Shown here: piece by piece, positions 60,363 through 64,000 of the stretch
Layout of the letters: each line of letters opens with the position of its first letter
Position numbering within the stretch: position 1 is the stretch's first letter
Assembly: GCA_003567725.1 (NCBI GenBank)
Contig: PWYU01000057.1
Span: 1 to 64,000 of the forward strand
Direction: 5' to 3'
Source: Syntrophomonadaceae bacterium
GTDB lineage: Bacteria > Bacillota > Dethiobacteria > DTU022
DNA: 64,000 nt
Translations under genes and position numbers: made by a program
Notes under the pieces: generated by a model
What the model was told of the DNA's origin: nothing
Databases searched by the model: none
Seen by the model: the letters and a program-made list of their open reading frames with translations, nothing else

Positions 60363-62321
60363 TTATTTTTCCTGGAAGGCAAGTTCAATCATATAAACGC
60401 CGGAAGAAAATTTCTTGTCCGTTATATGGCCGGTTTTTTCCAGCAGGTGCAGAACATGCTTGTTGTCAGGCAGGATCTCGGCCGTAAAGCCGGTCAGACC
60501 CTGCTTCTGGGCAATATTGGCCAGGTAAGACAGGAGCTCGGAACCAAGGCCCTGACCCTGGTAATCATCCCTGATCACCAGCGCTACCTGGGCGGTCAGG
60601 GTCCCCTCCAGGATTACATACTGGCCCACCCCGATCGCAATCTCGGCCCCTTCATGCTCAATGGTGGCCAGGATCACCATTTCACGGGTATAATCGATCA
60701 CCAGGAACAGATCCTGCAGCATATCGCGGGGCATATCTTCGCGCCGCGATAAAAAGCGATTATACCTGGTTTTCTCCGATAAGCTGTAAAAGAAATCTTT
60801 CAGGATAGGTTCATCACTGATTTTCACCGGGCGCATGAAAAATTTTAGGCCCGCTTTAGTCGTCCTCCGCGTTTCCAGTTCAGCGGGATACTTGCCTTTT
60901 TCCCCGGGCACATAAGCCTGATCTTTGTATATTAAAGCTGCTTCTTTTGCTTCCTCGATCAACCAGGGCTGGAAAGATGGATGAGCAATGGATATCAAGG
61001 CCATGGCCCTCTCCCTGACGTTCTTGCCGTGCAGGTAAGCGATGCCGTATTCTGTGACCACGTAGTGGATATCTCCCCGGGTCAAAGTTACACCAGCTCC
61101 CTCCCGGAGGAAAGGAACAATCCTTGACAGTTCACCATCCCGGCTGGTTGAAGGCAGAGCCAGGATACTCCGGCCCCTTTTGGCCAGCACCGCTCCTCGC
61201 ATAAAATCAGCCTGGCCGCCAATGCCGCTAAAAAAATACCGGCCCAGAGATTCAGCCGTGGCCTGACCGGTCAGATCTATTTCCAGGGCCGTATTTATAG
61301 CCACTATATTCTTGTTCATGGCAATGTTGACTGGATCATTGGTATAATCGATGGTCCTGAATTCTATAGCCGGATTGTCATCGAGATAGCGGTAAGTATC
61401 TTTGCTGCCAATACAAAAAGAAGCAACGGTTTTATCGCGGTCAACGGTTTTCCTGGAGTTGTTAACCACACCTCTCTTCATCAAGTCGATAATACCGTCA
61501 CCCAGCAGCTCTGAATGAATGCCAAGATCTTTTTTATGCCTGAGGTTAGAGAGGATTGCATTGGGCAACGCCCCGTAACCGACCTGGATTGTATCACCAT
61601 CGTCAATAATCCTGGATACATACTCGCCTATATTTTTGACTGCTTCCAGAGACGGTTTGGAGGCCTCATTCTCAAGGAGCGGCTCATCATGAGGCACCAA
61701 AAAATCTACCTCATCGATATGGATAAAAGTATCTCCGTGAATTCGGGGCATTTCCTTATTTACCTGGGCAATAATTATAGAAGCATTTTCAACCGCAGTT
61801 TTAGTAATATCAATACTGATACCCAGGCTCATGAAACCGTGTAAATCCGGTGGTGAAACCTGAACTAAGGCTATATCGACCGGAACCAGCTTTCGTTTGA
61901 AAAGATCTGGAATATCAGAAGCAAAAATGGGCGTATAATCGGCAAGGCCCCTGTTTACCGCTTCCCTTGCGTTTTCTGCAATGAAAAATGTGTTATGGCG
62001 AAAATTTTTCCTGAATTTTCGATCTGTATAAGGCGCCACTCCGAGAGTCCAGACATGAAGAATTTCAGCATCAAAAAAAGCCTTGGGGTTTGATTCCACG
62101 AATTTAATCATAGCCTGAACCAGGTACTGCGGTTCTCCGCAGGCCGTGCCGATAAAAATCCGGTCACCGGCATGGATATTGCTGAAAATTTCATCCTCAG
62201 GCACAAATTTTTCCGGATATTTTTCTTTTAATTTTTCAAGAGAAGCTTTTCTTACTCCACTTTCTGTCTTATCGCCCTTGTTTTCCTCTGCTTTGCGGTA
62301 CTTCCCATCCCCGGCTCTCAT
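60363..62321 (-). CDS. Acetyl-CoA hydrolase/CoA-transferase fused to C-terminal GNAT domain
   Basis: GYGALPNAILSNLRHKKDLGIHSELLGDG, FFSGIGGQADFMRGAVLAKRGRSILALPST, then GNAT-like VALVIRDDYQGQGLGSELLSYLANIAQKQGLTGFTAEIL. Confidence 0.9.
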   Translation of the reverse strand: MRAGDGKYRKAEENKGDKTESGVRKASLEKLKEKYPEKFVPEDEIFSNIHAGDRIFIGTACGEPQYLVQAMIKFVESNPKAFFDAEILHVWTLGVAPYTDRKFRKNFRHNTFFIAENAREAVNRGLADYTPIFASDIPDLFKRKLVPVDIALVQVSPPDLHGFMSLGISIDITKTAVENASIIIAQVNKEMPRIHGDTFIHIDEVDFLVPHDEPLLENEASKPSLEAVKNIGEYVSRIIDDGDTIQVGYGALPNAILSNLRHKKDLGIHSELLGDGIIDLMKRGVVNNSRKTVDRDKTVASFCIGSKDTYRYLDDNPAIEFRTIDYTNDPVNIAMNKNIVAINTALEIDLTGQATAESLGRYFFSGIGGQADFMRGAVLAKRGRSILALPSTSRDGELSRIVPFLREGAGVTLTRGDIHYVVTEYGIAYLHGKNVRERAMALISIAHPSFQPWLIEEAKEAALIYKDQAYVPGEKGKYPAELETRRTTKAGLKFFMRPVKISDEPILKDFFYSLSEKTRYNRFLSRREDMPRDMLQDLFLVIDYTREMVILATIEHEGAEIAIGVGQYVILEGTLTAQVALVIRDDYQGQGLGSELLSYLANIAQKQGLTGFTAEILPDNKHVLHLLEKTGHITDKKFSSGVYMIELAFQEK

Positions 62322-62449
62322 ATAGTTTACCTCCTCATATCGCTCCAGGGTTTAGCATAGCGCCTGATAATATGAAAATACGCTCAATTTCTTGACCTAT
62401 TACCATTCGCTGCTACTGTTATTTTAACATAACATTAGATCCTTGAAAC

Positions 62450-62790
62450 AAGTGACATCCTCACGGGGTCAGTAGAACCCATGCATCCTGGTAGTTCAGG
62501 ACAACAGAACGGTATTCGGTCCTTTAATTCGCGCCAGACACGGGATTAAAACTACATCTGGCGATACTGAGCATGTTGCTCAGATCCTGCCACAGGGTAT
62601 AATTATCGTTCTTTAAGAAATTTAAAAAAGAATTGATATTACAATCTGTCTTGAAACCACACTTTGGACAATCACATACTCTCATTTTTGGGGTATTTGA
62701 TTGACCAGACGATATGATACCAAATATTATCAAACCTTGAGCCATAACATACAGCCTTTATTCCGGCTTTTATCTCGAAGTCGATAGACC
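62450..62790 (-). mobile_element. Internally deleted IS200/IS605-family element (repeat family C, copy 2)
   Basis: On minus strand: TnpA-like N-terminal piece (FDNIWYHIVWSIKYPK), then TnpB-like zinc-ribbon tail (VCDCPKCGFKTDCNINSFLNFLKN), then ~160 bp right-end sequence shared with 41552-41712. Confidence 0.55.
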
Positions 62791-62904
62791 CCAAAAATTC
62801 CCGCCGGAGATTCTAAAATAAAGATATTTGCTCAAAACCGCAAGGCCCTGTTTTGTAGCAAAAAGAAAGCTGCCTTTCGGGTAGAAATTGCAGTTACTCG
62901 GCTT

Positions 62905-63045
62905 CAGATCTTCGCCCGGGCTTCCTTCATGATAAGTTCATTATTTGTTCTCGCCCGGTGGCTGGTTTCGGGCCGACTACTCCGCTTAGGCTTTGCCTCG
63001 CCGGCAAATTTAAACCTTCACTTAATGCTTGGCCTTTGTTTTAAT
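62905..63045. repeat. Diverged dispersed repeat family D, copy 2
   Basis: TTCGCCCGGGCTTCCTTCATGATAAGTTCATT...CCCGGTGGCTGG...CCGGCAAATTTAAACCTTCACTTAATGCTTGGCCT, compare 30905-31080. Confidence 0.5.
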
Positions 63046-63237
63046 CAAAATGATTACTGGTTTAGGCCTTTAAAGCTAAAATTCTGCGCAAATTTGGCAA
63101 GATATTTTTAGCGATCCCTGAAACGCTGGTGTACATTCTTATTATAAGGGATCTTTTTAAAAACAAATTTTTATGGAACTGGCCCGTCCAGGTTAGGTTT
63201 TGAGTTAAGTTCTGGTTTTGGGGTTGAAATAAATCTG

Positions 63238-63285
63238 TATAATATAGTAATAATAATTCTTAATAATAGCAGGAGTTATTATTAA
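63238..63285 (+). promoter_or_regulatory. Candidate -10 (TATAAT) and inverted-repeat operator upstream of peroxiredoxin
   Basis: TATAAT at 63238-63243; TTAATAATA-gcaggagt-TATTATTAA perfect 9-bp inverted repeat at 63260-63285. Confidence 0.45.
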
Positions 63286-63319
63286 TGTAGAGAATAATAT
63301 ATAAAAAGGAGGTTTTAAT

Positions 63320-63916
63320 ATGACGGTAAAAGTAGGTCAGGCAGCCCCTGATTTTGAAGCTAATGCCTATGTAGATGGCGGTTTTAAACAAATTAAGCTT
63401 TCCGATTATAAAGACAAATGGGTGGTGCTGTGTTTTTATCCTGGCGATTTTACCTTTGTCTGACCAACTGAGTTGGCGTCAGTTGCCGCCAGGTATAAAG
63501 AACTGCAGGATCTGGGCGTTGAAGTGCTTTCATGCAGCGTAGACAGCCAGTTTACTCACAAGGTTTGGCAGGAAGTAGAATTATCCAAGATGGTTGATGG
63601 TGGCGTGCCATTTCCCATGCTTTCTGATACAGGAGGTAAAATAGGCACTTTGTATGGTGTATACGATGAAGAAGCTGGCGTAAATGTAAGAGGCCGCTTC
63701 CTAATTGACCCGGATGGCAAAATCCAGGCTATGGAAATCCTTACACCCCCAGTCGGCCGGAATTTTTCCGAATTAATTCGGCAGGTACAGGCCTTCCAGC
63801 ATGTGCGTGCAACTGGAGAACCGACTCCAGCCGGCTGGCAGCCGGGCAAGAAGACCCTGAAACCCGGCCCGGAACTGGTAGGTAAAGTTTGGGAAACCTG
63901 GAAGATTGGTGATTAA
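63320..63916 (+). CDS. Peroxiredoxin (AhpC/Prx family), predicted selenoprotein with Sec at peroxidatic position (TGA 63461-63463)
   Basis: [59 protein letters not shown][U][35 protein letters not shown]; hairpin TGGCG-tcagttgc-CGCCA at 63474-63491; track only reports 63473-63916. Confidence 0.93.
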
Positions 63917-63936
63917 TAGCAGAGGAGAGAAGAGAA

Positions 63937-64000
63937 ATGTTTAAATTTTACTGTTTTCCGACTTGAAATACTTGCCGTAAAGCGAAAGCGTGGCTTTCAG
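63937..64000 (+). CDS. ArsC/Spx-family thioredoxin-fold protein, predicted selenoprotein (TGA 63964-63966), truncated by window end
   Basis: MFKFYCFPT[U]NTCRKAKAWLS matches the family pattern xxPxCxTCRKAxxWL with Sec at the first Cys of CxxC. Confidence 0.85.

Noticed and set aside
60107-60487. 126-aa plus-strand ORF overlapping bamI end
   Set aside because: Out-of-frame overlap with bamI and antisense to the CoA-transferase; no support.
1-64000. CRISPR arrays, rRNA and tRNA genes
   Set aside because: No regularly spaced direct repeats and no recognisable tRNA cloverleaf or rRNA segments were seen by eye; a tRNAscan/CRISPR finder run would be decisive.

Overview
The window is a 64 kb segment of what looks like a strictly anaerobic, Gram-positive-type (clostridial) chromosome; this lineage is an inference from gene content, strong GGAGG-type ribosome-binding sites and TTG/GTG starts. 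The dominant theme is anaerobic aromatic-acid metabolism. The left half has lower-pathway benzoyl-CoA genes on the minus strand: BamA/Oah ring hydrolase, dienoyl-CoA hydratase and 6-hydroxycyclohexenoyl-CoA dehydrogenase. Next to them is a tungsten AOR/Fe-S/FAD-reductase/MoaD set resembling AorABC. Further along are CoA ligases, IorAB, a pair of 2-hydroxyacyl-CoA dehydratase/benzoyl-CoA-reductase-like subunits, a D-2-hydroxyacid dehydrogenase, thiolases, a two-component system and a TRAP transporter. The right end carries what reads as a complete bamBCDEFGHI operon for the ATP-independent class II benzoyl-CoA reductase. Two of its subunits (HdrA-like BamE and MvhD-like BamF) are cut by in-frame TGA codons exactly at conserved redox Cys positions, so they are predicted selenoproteins that the ORF track splits. 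Two more predicted selenoproteins follow: a peroxiredoxin and an ArsC/Spx-like protein at the window edge. This gives four candidate Sec codons in about 10.4 kb. Other notable items are a TnpB-less IS200/IS605-type right end present twice (candidate omega-RNA relic), three more dispersed repeat families including a TIR-bearing MITE-like element, two decayed membrane-protein genes and several strong hairpins. No CRISPR array, rRNA or tRNA was recognised. All family calls come from reading translated sequence; no database search was run.
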